Origin: Roseibium sp. MMSF_3412
Lineage (GTDB): Bacteria; Pseudomonadota; Alphaproteobacteria; Rhizobiales; Stappiaceae
Length of the DNA: 64,000 bases
NCBI RefSeq assembly: GCF_030733265.1
Contig: NZ_JASHJI010000015.1
Span: 88,951 to 152,950 of the forward strand
Direction of reading: 5' to 3'
The position numbers and the translations under genes were made by a program. Positions 11,202 to 20,140 of this stretch are shown piece by piece. The notes under the pieces were generated by a model. The model was not told where the DNA came from, searched no databases, and saw only the letters and a program-made list of their open reading frames with translations. Position 1 is the stretch's first letter. Every line of letters starts with the position of its first letter.

Positions 11202-12176
11202 ATGCTGATCTACGAGAACGCATTGTGGTTGCTTCTCGCCGTGCTGCTGCTCGACGCAGTTGTCGGCGATCCGGACTGGCTCTGGCGCCGTCTGCCCCAT
11301 CCTGTTGTCTGGATCGGCAACCTCATTTCTCTCTTTGACCGGAAACTGAACAGGACTTCATCACGTTCCGAGAGCAGAAAAAATGCCGGATTAGCCTTGC
11401 TTCTTGTCCTCGTTTTCGGCGGGCTGATCCTGGGGGGCGTCCTTCACCTTGTCCTTGCGCGCATTCCTTTTGGCGAAGCGCTCATTGTGGTTGTCGCCGC
11501 CGTTTTCATTGCGCAGAACAGCCTCTACCGTCACGTTGCTGCCGTCCGTGACGGGCTTGAGAGCGGCGGCCTGGAAGGCGGACGCAAGGCCGTTGCCATG
11601 ATCGTCGGCCGCGATCCGGCACAACTCGATGAACCCGGCGTTTCGCGCGCAGCGATCGAGTCCTGTGCGGAGAACTTCTCCGATGGCGTGGTCGCGCCCG
11701 TCTTCTGGTTTGCGCTTCTGGGTCTCCCGGGCCTGCTTGCATACAAGGCCGTGAACACCGCCGACAGCATGATCGGACACAAGAACGAAACCTATCAGGA
11801 TTTCGGCTGGGCTTCGGCGCGGTTCGACGACCTGATCAATCTGCCCGCCTCCCGGCTTTCGGGGGTTTTCATCGCGCTCTGTGCACCGCTCGCGCATGGC
11901 TCCATTCGCCGTGCCATCACGTGCATGGTCCGCGATGCAAAACTGCACAGATCGCCCAACGCCGGATGGCCCGAAGCGGCAATGGCGGGCGCGCTCGATA
12001 TCGCTCTCGCCGGTCCCCGGACCTATCCCGGTTACACCGTGGACGATCCCTACATGAACGAAGCCGGACGCATAGAGGCGACCGCGAACGATATCGACCG
12101 CGCGGTCATCGTCATGATCGCGGCATGCGGTGTGCAGGCGCTGCTGGTTTTGTTGATCGCGGTTCTGATCCGCTAG
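11202..12176 (+). CDS. cobD: Adenosylcobinamide-phosphate synthase (CobD/CbiB)
   Basis: An integral inner-membrane protein of 324 residues that joins the aminopropanol arm to adenosylcobyric acid. Hydrophobic segments lie near residues 5-22, 66-85, 92-110, 160-180 and at the C-terminus. Diagnostic family stretches are DAVVGDPDWLWRRLPHPVVWIG (start of the protein), ESCAENFSDGVVAPVFWF and KAVNTADSMIGHKNETYQDFGWASARFDDLINLPASRL. The ATG at 11202 has no visible Shine-Dalgarno sequence, probably because a MITE lies directly upstream. The last four bases overlap the stop of the convergent membrane-protein gene. Confidence 0.95.
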   Translation: MLIYENALWLLLAVLLLDAVVGDPDWLWRRLPHPVVWIGNLISLFDRKLNRTSSRSESRKNAGLALLLVLVFGGLILGGVLHLVLARIPFGEALIVVVAAVFIAQNSLYRHVAAVRDGLESGGLEGGRKAVAMIVGRDPAQLDEPGVSRAAIESCAENFSDGVVAPVFWFALLGLPGLLAYKAVNTADSMIGHKNETYQDFGWASARFDDLINLPASRLSGVFIALCAPLAHGSIRRAITCMVRDAKLHRSPNAGWPEAAMAGALDIALAGPRTYPGYTVDDPYMNEAGRIEATANDIDRAVIVMIAACGVQALLVLLIAVLIR

Positions 12177-12694
12177 GTACGGTCTTTGTCGTCGGCAGTC
12201 TCGTGGGGCCGCGGGTGCAGTTCGCGCAGCCACGTAATCAAATTTGAAATCCTGCCTGCGGCAAGTATGAGCAAAAAACCGCAGGCGCTTGCTGTCACAT
12301 CCCTGAAGAACGTCGGTTCGACAAGGGCAGCGGCTGGCCCCGCCGAATTAGCGGTCCTTAACATCATCAAGTTTGTCAGCCCCTGCAAACCAGAAAGCAA
12401 AAAATAAATGCCGATCAACGCGATGCCTGCCGACTGAAATGCGCTCACAAGGCTTTTGACGTCGGCACTTTCGACTGTGTCTTTCCGAACCAGTCCGATG
12501 AGAGCCACGCTTGGCTTGATGATCAGCAAAAGGCAAATAAACAGGTTAGCGATTATCGACAAAAAATTCCGATCCAGTGCAAAACCCTGACCGGATGCCA
12601 TAAAGAAGAAAAACAAGTCCAACAACCTCACTGAGGTAATCAGGTAAAAGAGCCCAAATAGGCGCACAATTACGCAGGACAACTGATAGACCAA
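12173..12694 (-). CDS. Orphan membrane protein in the cobalamin locus
   Basis: Not recognised. A 173-residue protein with about four hydrophobic segments (roughly residues 8-33, 44-65, 84-108 and 130-150) and polar ends; the tail is rich in Arg, His, Asp and Lys. Its reading frame is noticeably richer in A and T than the neighbouring cob genes, which may mark later acquisition. The start appears to be TTG at 12694, with GGAG about seven bases upstream; there is no early ATG. It lies between cobD and cobQ and overlaps the cobD stop by four bases. No known cobalamin gene matches it. Confidence 0.6.
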   Translation of the reverse strand: MVYQLSCVIVRLFGLFYLITSVRLLDLFFFFMASGQGFALDRNFLSIIANLFICLLLIIKPSVALIGLVRKDTVESADVKSLVSAFQSAGIALIGIYFLLSGLQGLTNLMMLRTANSAGPAAALVEPTFFRDVTASACGFLLILAAGRISNLITWLRELHPRPHETADDKDRT

Positions 12695-12719
12695 AACTGA
12701 CTCCGGCTCTTAGGGTTTG

Positions 12720-14204
12720 TTACGAACGACCTCGCGCCGCGATCTCGAGCATGGCTTCGATATCTAGCACGCTTTCCAGATGCGCCGCCAGGTCATCCAG
12801 TATGCGGTCGATGCTTCTTTCATAGGCCAGATCTGATGACGCTCCGAGCGAGGCCAGATAGGCAGAGCGGAAGCTGTCGCTGGTAAAGAGACCGTGGACG
12901 TAGGTGCCTGAGACCTGTCCATCCGCCGATACCGCCCCCTCGGCCCTGCCGTCCTTCAGCCGCATCATCGGGCGGTCGCAGTCCGCGCCGGTTGTCCGCC
13001 CGATATGGATCTCGTATCCGGAAAATTCCGCACCGCTGCCTTCATGCGCGCCCTCCGCATAGACAGTTGACTTCTCTGCAGTCAACACGGTGTCAACATC
13101 CAAAAGTCCGAGGCCGTCAACGGTGCCCGGTGTGCCTTCGATGCCGTCCGGATCGGAGATCGTCTTCCCGAGCATCTGATAGCCGCCACACACTCCGAGT
13201 ACCTGACCCCCGCGCCGGTAATGTGCGGCAAGATCGATGTCCCAGCCCTGATTGCGGAAAAACGCCAGGTCTCCGACCGTCGATTTCGACCCTGGTAAAA
13301 GGACCACATCGGCATCACCTGGAAGCGGATCTCCTGCGCGCACAAGTTCGAGCGTCACGCCGGGTTCGAGCCGAAGGGGATCCAGATCATCGAAATTGGC
13401 AATCCGGGAGATCACGGGCACAATGATCTTGAGGCTGCCCTCACCGAACCCGTCTTCCAATCCAAGCGCGTCTTCGGCGGGCAGTTTTCCCGCATCGGCA
13501 AACCACGGCACGACGCCCAGGCCCCGCCACCCTGTCCGGACTGCAATCTCGCGCATGCCTTCGTCGAAAAGACTCGGATCACCCCGGAAGCGGTTGATGA
13601 AAAACCCCTTGATGCGGTCCCGTTCATCCGCCTCCAGCACCGCATGGGTTCCGACCACGGACGCGATCACGCCGCCCCGATCGATGTCAGCGCACAGGAT
13701 CACCGGCAGATTGGCCGCTTCCGCAAACCCCATATTGGCAATGTCTCCGGATCTGAGATTGATCTCGGCCGGACTGCCTGCCCCTTCGACGAGAACCAGA
13801 TCTGCTTCTGATGCGATGGTTGAAAAACTATCCAGAACCTTCGGCAGAAGCGTATTTTTCTGCTTTCCATATTCTCGCGCACGCATGGTGCCGAAGCGCT
13901 TGCCCTGAACAATGACTTGCGCGCCCGTATCGGTTTCAGGCTTCAGAAGAACCGGGTTCATGTGGACCGACGATGGTGTCCGGCAGCCGAGCGCCTGCAG
14001 CGCCTGTGCCCGGCCGATTTCACCGCCATCGCCGGTGACGGCAGCATTATTCGACATGTTCTGCGGTTTGAAGGGACGAACGGCGAGACCGCGATTGGCA
14101 AAAAGCCGGCAGAGGCCGGCAACGATAAGACTTTTGCCGACGTTCGAACCGGTTCCCTGGACCATAAGTGCCGGCGTGTTTCCCTGCGCACCGGAGCGCT
14201 TCAT
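12720..14204 (-). CDS. cobQ: Cobyric acid synthase
   Basis: Glutamine-dependent amidation of side chains b, d, e and g of adenosylcobyrinic acid a,c-diamide to cobyric acid. The 494-residue product has an N-terminal dethiobiotin-synthetase-like ATPase domain (GTGSNVGKSL at residues 17-26, PFKPQNMSNNA, ADIDRGGVIASVVGT) and a C-terminal type 3 glutamine amidotransferase domain with the nucleophile in GVCGGYQMLG near residue 343 and a late His in YVHGLF. Its start codon overlaps the stop of the upstream YrhK gene by four bases, so it is probably translationally coupled at the end of the riboswitch-controlled operon. Confidence 0.96.
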   Translation of the reverse strand: MKRSGAQGNTPALMVQGTGSNVGKSLIVAGLCRLFANRGLAVRPFKPQNMSNNAAVTGDGGEIGRAQALQALGCRTPSSVHMNPVLLKPETDTGAQVIVQGKRFGTMRAREYGKQKNTLLPKVLDSFSTIASEADLVLVEGAGSPAEINLRSGDIANMGFAEAANLPVILCADIDRGGVIASVVGTHAVLEADERDRIKGFFINRFRGDPSLFDEGMREIAVRTGWRGLGVVPWFADAGKLPAEDALGLEDGFGEGSLKIIVPVISRIANFDDLDPLRLEPGVTLELVRAGDPLPGDADVVLLPGSKSTVGDLAFFRNQGWDIDLAAHYRRGGQVLGVCGGYQMLGKTISDPDGIEGTPGTVDGLGLLDVDTVLTAEKSTVYAEGAHEGSGAEFSGYEIHIGRTTGADCDRPMMRLKDGRAEGAVSADGQVSGTYVHGLFTSDSFRSAYLASLGASSDLAYERSIDRILDDLAAHLESVLDIEAMLEIAARGRS

Positions 14205-14509
14205 GATTTCGGTTCGCCTTCGACAGGGGCGGCACCATAAGGTCTGAATTCAGCAGGGACCGGGAGGTTGGCAAGGCGCAGTTCAAGCAGCAGTCTTATC
14301 GATGGCCGCACCGCAAACAGGAAAGATCCGATCAGAAACAGCCATGTTCCGCTAAACACAAGCTTTGGATAGAAAAAGAAGACACTCCCGACAATAAAGG
14401 TCAGCGCAGCCAGAAATTCCACGATCGTCCGGTAGAGTTCGTATTTGCGGACCAACTCGGCGTGATGGGGTGACGCCGAGCGCAGACCATCATCGAAGAG
14501 CTTGCTCAT
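14201..14509 (-). CDS. YrhK-like small membrane protein
   Basis: A 102-residue protein with a YrhK-like domain: VRKYELYRTIVEFLAALTFIVGSVFFFYP followed by a second hydrophobic segment (TWLFLIGSFLFAVRP), then RLLLELRL. Two membrane helices are predicted at about residues 32-48 and 54-68. YrhK-domain function is not known to me. It is inserted between cobO and cobQ in the same direction, sharing ATGA with the cobQ start, which suggests a link to cobalamin or cobalt handling; that is inference from position only. Confidence 0.8.
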   Translation of the reverse strand: MSKLFDDGLRSASPHHAELVRKYELYRTIVEFLAALTFIVGSVFFFYPKLVFSGTWLFLIGSFLFAVRPSIRLLLELRLANLPVPAEFRPYGAAPVEGEPKS

Positions 14510-14571
14510 GTGCGTTCAATCCTTCCTGAATGCCTTGTCAGCGTTGTGCGCGAAAACCGTGGTTCCTTTGC

Positions 14572-15210
14572 CTAGAACTCGATCCCTTCCTGCGGCTTTA
14601 CGCCGGACCGGAACGGGTGCTTTACCTGGGTCATGTCCGTGACGAGGTCAGCGATCTCGACAAGTTCGTCCTTTGCATTGCGGCCGGTCACGACGACATG
14701 AACATCATCGGGTTTTTCATTCTTCAGAAAGTCGACGACCTTGGCGATGTCGATATAGTCATAGCGCAGAACGATGTTCAGTTCATCGCAAAGGATCAGC
14801 CGGTAATCGCCCGAGGTGATCATCTCCTTGGCCGCTTCCCAGGCCTGTTCCGCGGCATCGATATCGCGCTGGCGGTCCTGCGTTTCCCAGGTAAAACCCT
14901 CGCCCATGCGCTTGATCGTCACAAGGTCGGAAAACCGCTCCAGGGCCATCCGCTCGCCGGTTTCGATCCGGCCTTTCACGAACTGGACAACGCCTACCTT
15001 GTGTCCGTGGCCGAGCGAGCGGAATACCATGCCGAAACCAGCGGTCGATTTACCTTTTCCCTTGCCGGTGTGAACAATCAGCAGCCCCTTTTCGATTGTC
15101 TTGGTCGCCATGATCTTGTCGCGCGCAGCTTTTTTCTTGCGCATTTTCTCGGCGTGACGGGCGTTCAGTTCTTCTTCGGTCAACTCGGGCTTTTCGGTAT
15201 CGGCAGTCAC
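14572..15210 (-). CDS. cobO: Cob(I)yrinic acid a,c-diamide adenosyltransferase
   Basis: Transfers the 5'-deoxyadenosyl group from ATP to reduced cobalt in cob(I)yrinic acid diamide (CobA/CobO/BtuR type). The 212-residue protein has a basic N-terminal helix (HAEKMRKKKAARDKIM), the P-loop TGKGKGKST at residues 48-56, then GMVFRSLGHGHKVGVVQFVKG and LILCDELNIVLRYDYID. C-terminal KHPF.SGVKPQEGIEF is the family ending. The start ATG overlaps the cobN stop by four bases, giving tight coupling within the operon. Confidence 0.96.
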   Translation of the reverse strand: MTADTEKPELTEEELNARHAEKMRKKKAARDKIMATKTIEKGLLIVHTGKGKGKSTAGFGMVFRSLGHGHKVGVVQFVKGRIETGERMALERFSDLVTIKRMGEGFTWETQDRQRDIDAAEQAWEAAKEMITSGDYRLILCDELNIVLRYDYIDIAKVVDFLKNEKPDDVHVVVTGRNAKDELVEIADLVTDMTQVKHPFRSGVKPQEGIEF

Positions 15211-18200
15211 GGCTTGGGTGTCCCTTCAAAACTCGTCTTCAAGTCATTCAGCGCAGCATGGGTCGAATTGCGCCTCGGCGTCCAGAGGCCACGTTCAATT
15301 GCCTCCTGAAACCGGGCAAGCATTTCGCCATATCCGGCCGGATTGGCATCTTTCAGGAAATCGCGAACTTCAAGATTGTCGATATAGGCATCATAGAGCT
15401 GATCAAAGTGATGGTTGCCGACGGCGGTCGTCGTTGCAGAAAAGGCAAACAGGTAATCGAGCGTTGCGACCATCTCGAATGCGCCCTTGTAGCCATGCCG
15501 CATCACACCGGCTATCCACTTTGGATTGGCTGCACGCCCGCGCACGACCCGCCCGATTTCCTCGGAGAGTGTCCGGATTACCGGACGCTCGGGGCGGGAA
15601 TGGTCGTTGTGAAAGACTTTCGGCGCGACACCTTTCAGCGTTTCGACCGTCGCCGCGAGGCCGCCTTCAAACTGGTAATAGTCGTCACTGTCCAGAAGGT
15701 CGTGTTCGCGATTGTCCTGGTTGTGCAAAACCGCATCCACCGAGGTCAGGCGCGCCGTCAATTCCTCCCTAGCCCCTTCTCCGCCCGCTCCGCTGCCATA
15801 GGCATATCCGCCCCAGCCGAGGAACGTATCGGCAAAGTCCGCACGTTCCCGCCACAGGCCTTCGTCTATCAGCGCCTGAAGGCCGGCTCCATAGGCTCCG
15901 GGTTTGGAGCCGAAAACGCGGAAACCGGCGCGACGGGTCGCCTCGTCTATATCGATGCCGTCTGCCTGGTGTTTGAGCGAGTCGAATGTCATATGCGCAG
16001 CAATCGGGTTCGCTTCCGCCGGCTCCGACAGCGCCCCGACCGCCCGGACCGCGCTGTCGAACAGATCCATCTGGTGCGGAAACGCATCCCGGAAAAAGCC
16101 TGAAACCCGCAAGGTCACATCTATCCGCGGGCGGCCAAGTTCCGACAGTTTGAGGATTTCAAACCCGGTCACCCTGCCAGATGCCGGTTCCCAGACCGGC
16201 CTGGCACCGATCAGCGCCAGGGCCTGCGCGATGTCATCTCCACCGGTGCGCATGTTGGCCGTGCCCCAACAGGTCAGTGCCAGCGATCTTGGCCATTCGC
16301 CTTCTTCCTGAAAATAGCGGTCGGCAAGAAGGGCGGCCGACTGCAGACCAAGCCGCCATGCGGTCTCGGTCGGGACAGCGCGGACGTCGACCGAATAAAA
16401 GTTCCTTCCGGTCGGCAGCACATCCGGTCGGCCGCGCGAAGGTGCGCCGGACGGCCCAGGTTCCACGAATTTGCCGTTGAGGGCTTTCAGAACCGATCCG
16501 GTTTCCGAAGGCCCCGAATCCAGGACCGCGGGCCTGAGCGCGGTTTCGATCTCATCAAGGACCGCTCTGGTGTTATGCCATTCGCCGTTCACATCGCGTA
16601 CGCCGGCGATGAGATCGAGGCACAAGAGCTCAAGTCTTTCCACCGTGTCGCCGTTCGACCGCCAGGGCGCATCTGCGACGGACAAAAGCGCATCGGGTTT
16701 CGCGCCGGACCAGGCCTTCGCAAAGTCACAGTCAAGAGGGTCGAAGTCACCGAGGGCAAGGTCGCGCGCAAGTGCCCTCTGCAGGCTCTGCTGATGCGCT
16801 TCGGCACCGCGCGGCACCCGGGCAAGTGCTGCAAGCAGGTCGACAAGCGGCTCTCCATCCGGGCTCCGGCCGAGAATATGAAGACCATCGCGTATCTGAA
16901 GCTCCTTCAGATCGCACAAGTGCGCATCGAGCCGGGCCAATCTTGTTTCGTCGTCCATGTTGTCATCGAGACCGATATCCCTGTCGAGGCCGTGGCGGAC
17001 AGCGGCGTCGAGGATCTCGCGCGTCAAAAGCTTCAGGCGGCGCGGATCGACTCCACTGGCGAGATAATACTCGTCCAGCAGCGTTTCCAATTCTTCGGCA
17101 ACGCCGTAACTTTCCGCGCGCGTCAAAGGAGGCGTGAGGTGATCGACGATGACAGCCGAGGTCCGCCGCTTGGCTTGCGCCCCTTCACCCGGGTCGTTGA
17201 CGATGAACGGATAAATGTTCGGAACCGGTCCAAGGACCGCTTCGGGAAAGCAGGTCTGCGACAGCGCGAGCGCCTTGCCGGGCAACCATTCAAGGTTGCC
17301 GTGCTTGCCGAGATGGACAATCGCATCGGATCCAAAACTCGAGCGAAGCCAGATGTAAAACGCAAAGTAGTGATGCGGCGGAACCAGGTCCGGGTCGTGA
17401 TAGGTCTCTTTCGGATCGATGTTGTAACCGCGTGCGGGCTGGATCCCGACAACCTGGTTGCCGAAACGGTGCAGCGCCAGGCGGAACTTGCCATCGACCA
17501 CATGCGGATCGCTTTCCGGCGTCCCCCAGCGTTCGGACACGGCCGTCCTCAGTTGATCCGGCAATCCGCCATAAATCCGCTGATAGTCGAAGAGCGACAG
17601 CGTTTCGTATGCCTGCCGGTCCGAACGTCCATCCAGCGAATTGGTGACGCCGGATGTCAGGAAATCCATAAGATCGGAAGATGTTTCAGGCGCGTTTCCG
17701 GTGTCGAAACCCGCGGCCTTCATGGCGCAAAGAAGCGCTGCGCAAGACGCCGGTGTATCGAGACCGACGCCATTGGCAAGGCGGCCGTCCTTGTTTGGAT
17801 AGTTCGCCAGGATCAGAGCCGTCTTCTTCTCAGCCTCGGGCTTCCTGCCGAGCGCTGCCCAGTTTGCGGCCAGTCCGGCGACAAATTCGATCCTGTCGGG
17901 CACAGGCACGAAACGTACCGGTGTTGACTGGGTTGCCTCGTCAAAAATACCTTCCTCCTTGAAGGAGACGGCGCGGGTCAGAATGCGCCCGTCTATTTCC
18001 GGCAGGACGACATGCATGGCAAGGTCGCGGATCGAAAGGCCCTGATCGCTTTCCTCCCAACCCTCTTTTGAGGACGATGAAAACACCACCTGCAGCACCG
18101 GCTTTCCGACCCTGTCGAGCGGTGTCGGCTGGTGCGCCCGTCCTGCCTTTGAAACGGCAAAAGCTGTTCCGTTCAGAACGACGTCCGGTTTCGCGCCATC

Positions 18201-18965
18201 AAACAGGCTTCCCAGGATCGCAACCGATTCAGCTTCCTTAAGACTGGAAACGAAAACCGGCAACGCATTTATGCCGGCCAGGTCGAGCGCCTCGACAAGC
18301 GCATCCACGGGTGCGGTCTGAGCCCCCTGAATGAGCGCACGGTAAAACGTGATGGCGGCGACCGGGCGGGAAAGGTCGGGCCACAACGCCTTCAGGTCCT
18401 GGAGATCCGGTGCAGCCCGTCCCTTGAGGTAGACACCGGCCCGGGGAAGCGGAACCGGGTGAGCCGGGTCGTCGGCAAGTCCGATGAGGAAGGCGGCGTA
18501 GCGCAGCGCATTGGCGTAGTTTTCCGCACCGCCTTCGACACAATACCGCCAGAACCGGTGCACCTCGTCGGCGGGGCGGGTCGAGTGCGCCGTCAGTTTG
18601 TCGTCCCACTTGTCGTCGCCCGGAATGACGATCAGCTCGCTGCCGTTCGCCCGGATTTCCTCGCCGATCCGTTCAAGACCGTAGCGCCAGTATTCAACCC
18701 CGCCCAGGATACGCAGGACTACGAGTTTCGACCCCCTGACCGTCTGTTCCGCATAGAGATCTATCGAATACGGATGCGACAGCGCCATGAGATTGGCGAG
18801 GCGCAGGCTCGCACGATCCGCACCAAGACCGGCATGCGACGAGGCAAAACTGCCCAGTTCTGTGTCCGCCGCTGAAAGAAACAGGATATCAGCGGGCGAT
18901 TGCCCCAGATCGACGGCATCTCCTCCGTCGTCGATCCGTCGTGTCTGACTGGCCAATATATGCAT
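15207..18965 (-). CDS. cobN: Cobaltochelatase large subunit CobN
   Basis: The 1252-residue porphyrin-binding subunit of the aerobic ATP-dependent cobaltochelatase, which inserts cobalt into hydrogenobyrinic acid a,c-diamide together with CobS and CobT (not in this window). Length fits the family (about 1275). Characteristic blocks are FSSSSKEGWEESDQGL, LANYPNKDGRLANGVGLDTPAS, the YDPKE-like NIDPKETYHDPDLVPPH with HLGKHGNLEWLPGKALALS, and PTGRNFYSVDVRAVPTETAW. The C-terminal region has MRHGYKGAFEMVATLDYLFAF. It follows cobW after 80 bp and overlaps cobO. Confidence 0.97.
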   Translation of the reverse strand: MHILASQTRRIDDGGDAVDLGQSPADILFLSAADTELGSFASSHAGLGADRASLRLANLMALSHPYSIDLYAEQTVRGSKLVVLRILGGVEYWRYGLERIGEEIRANGSELIVIPGDDKWDDKLTAHSTRPADEVHRFWRYCVEGGAENYANALRYAAFLIGLADDPAHPVPLPRAGVYLKGRAAPDLQDLKALWPDLSRPVAAITFYRALIQGAQTAPVDALVEALDLAGINALPVFVSSLKEAESVAILGSLFDGAKPDVVLNGTAFAVSKAGRAHQPTPLDRVGKPVLQVVFSSSSKEGWEESDQGLSIRDLAMHVVLPEIDGRILTRAVSFKEEGIFDEATQSTPVRFVPVPDRIEFVAGLAANWAALGRKPEAEKKTALILANYPNKDGRLANGVGLDTPASCAALLCAMKAAGFDTGNAPETSSDLMDFLTSGVTNSLDGRSDRQAYETLSLFDYQRIYGGLPDQLRTAVSERWGTPESDPHVVDGKFRLALHRFGNQVVGIQPARGYNIDPKETYHDPDLVPPHHYFAFYIWLRSSFGSDAIVHLGKHGNLEWLPGKALALSQTCFPEAVLGPVPNIYPFIVNDPGEGAQAKRRTSAVIVDHLTPPLTRAESYGVAEELETLLDEYYLASGVDPRRLKLLTREILDAAVRHGLDRDIGLDDNMDDETRLARLDAHLCDLKELQIRDGLHILGRSPDGEPLVDLLAALARVPRGAEAHQQSLQRALARDLALGDFDPLDCDFAKAWSGAKPDALLSVADAPWRSNGDTVERLELLCLDLIAGVRDVNGEWHNTRAVLDEIETALRPAVLDSGPSETGSVLKALNGKFVEPGPSGAPSRGRPDVLPTGRNFYSVDVRAVPTETAWRLGLQSAALLADRYFQEEGEWPRSLALTCWGTANMRTGGDDIAQALALIGARPVWEPASGRVTGFEILKLSELGRPRIDVTLRVSGFFRDAFPHQMDLFDSAVRAVGALSEPAEANPIAAHMTFDSLKHQADGIDIDEATRRAGFRVFGSKPGAYGAGLQALIDEGLWRERADFADTFLGWGGYAYGSGAGGEGAREELTARLTSVDAVLHNQDNREHDLLDSDDYYQFEGGLAATVETLKGVAPKVFHNDHSRPERPVIRTLSEEIGRVVRGRAANPKWIAGVMRHGYKGAFEMVATLDYLFAFSATTTAVGNHHFDQLYDAYIDNLEVRDFLKDANPAGYGEMLARFQEAIERGLWTPRRNSTHAALNDLKTSFEGTPKP

Positions 18966-19045
18966 GCGTGCAGGTCTTTTTCTTGTCTGGCGCGAAGGGT
19001 GGCAAGGCTATTTCGAACGTTCAAGGCCCAAGTCGTGCCAACTGT

Positions 19046-20140
19046 TCAAGCGGCAGCTTTGACGTTTCCGAACAGCGTCCGAATGGCGGTAAGGTCAAAC
19101 CCTTTCAGACCGATCACCACCAGCTTTCCGGAACTCTCCGCTCCTGCGGCAAACCAGGTTTCCACCCGAGGTCCAACGGCCTGTACCATGGCGGGCGCGG
19201 ATTTCCCCTCAATTGCGACCGACCCCTTGATGCGTAGCACGCCCTCGATTGCCATTCCCTCCAGCACTCTTTCTTCCACGCCTTTCAAGCTGTGGAACGT
19301 CGGCACGTCAATGACATGGCTTTCGAAGTCGTCGTGATGGTGATGGTCGTGATGGTGGTGATCATGGTCATGGTCATGGTCATGGTCGTGGTCGTGATGA
19401 TGATGTTCGTGACGCGCGGCCATGTCGTCTTCAGCTGCGGACTGACGGCCGAGCAGAACTTCGATGGGCAACGTTCCCTTCTCCGAAGAAACGATGTGAA
19501 CAGCGGGACGAACGTCTGCCTGTATCCGCTCCTCCACCGATTTCAGCGTCTCGACCGATACCAGGTCGGCCTTGTTCAAAACGACGAGGTCAGCGCAGCG
19601 CAACTGATCGTGAAACAGCTCTTCCACGGGACTTTCGTGATCGAGTGCCTCGTCGGCGGCGCGCTGGGCCTCAAGTGCGTCTTCATCGAGTGCGATCCGG
19701 CCCTCGGCAAGCGCAGCCGCATCCAGAACCGTGACAACGCCATCGACGGTGACTTTCGTCTTGACGCTCGGCCAGGAAAAGGCGCGCACAAGCGGCTGGG
19801 GCAGCGCCAGACCGGATGTCTCGATTACAATATGCTCGGGCGGTGTCTCGCGCGACAGGAGCATCTCCATGGTCGGAAGGAAATCGTCTGCGACGGTGCA
19901 GCAGATGCAGCCGTTGGTGAGTTCCACGACTTCTTCCGCGGCGCAATCCGGATCGGCACAACCATTCACCAGCGAGCCGTCGAAGCCCATGTCGCCGAAT
20001 TCATTGACGATCAGCGCGATTTTCCGGCCATTGGCGTTCTGCAGAAGGTTACGGATCAGCGTCGTTTTTCCGGCACCCAGAAAACCGGTGACGATCGTTG
20101 CCGGGATTTTCTGTCCATTTTGGGGGGTCAACCTAGTCAT
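19046..20140 (-). CDS. cobW: CobW-type GTPase / cobalt metallochaperone
   Basis: A 364-residue G3E-family P-loop GTPase thought to deliver Co(II) to the cobaltochelatase. The Walker A motif is GFLGAGKTTL at residues 19-28, the metal-binding CxCC motif is NGCICCTV, and LNKADLV gives guanine specificity. A histidine/aspartate-rich run of about 30 residues (roughly 245-275) precedes the C-terminal CobW domain and is a likely metal store; the DNA behind it looks like a simple repeat of CATGGT-type units. It overlaps the cobP stop by four bases and precedes cobN, which matches the classical cobW-cobN order. Confidence 0.95.
   Translation of the reverse strand: MTRLTPQNGQKIPATIVTGFLGAGKTTLIRNLLQNANGRKIALIVNEFGDMGFDGSLVNGCADPDCAAEEVVELTNGCICCTVADDFLPTMEMLLSRETPPEHIVIETSGLALPQPLVRAFSWPSVKTKVTVDGVVTVLDAAALAEGRIALDEDALEAQRAADEALDHESPVEELFHDQLRCADLVVLNKADLVSVETLKSVEERIQADVRPAVHIVSSEKGTLPIEVLLGRQSAAEDDMAARHEHHHHDHDHDHDHDHDHHHHDHHHHDDFESHVIDVPTFHSLKGVEERVLEGMAIEGVLRIKGSVAIEGKSAPAMVQAVGPRVETWFAAGAESSGKLVVIGLKGFDLTAIRTLFGNVKAAA

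Noticed and set aside
16575..17927. Plus-strand open frame of 450 codons
   Set aside because: Antisense to cobN, no recognisable domain; a shadow of codon bias.
19320..19410. CRISPR-like or tandem repeat signal
   Set aside because: The repeat units are 6-12 bases without spacers and encode the His/Asp run of CobW.
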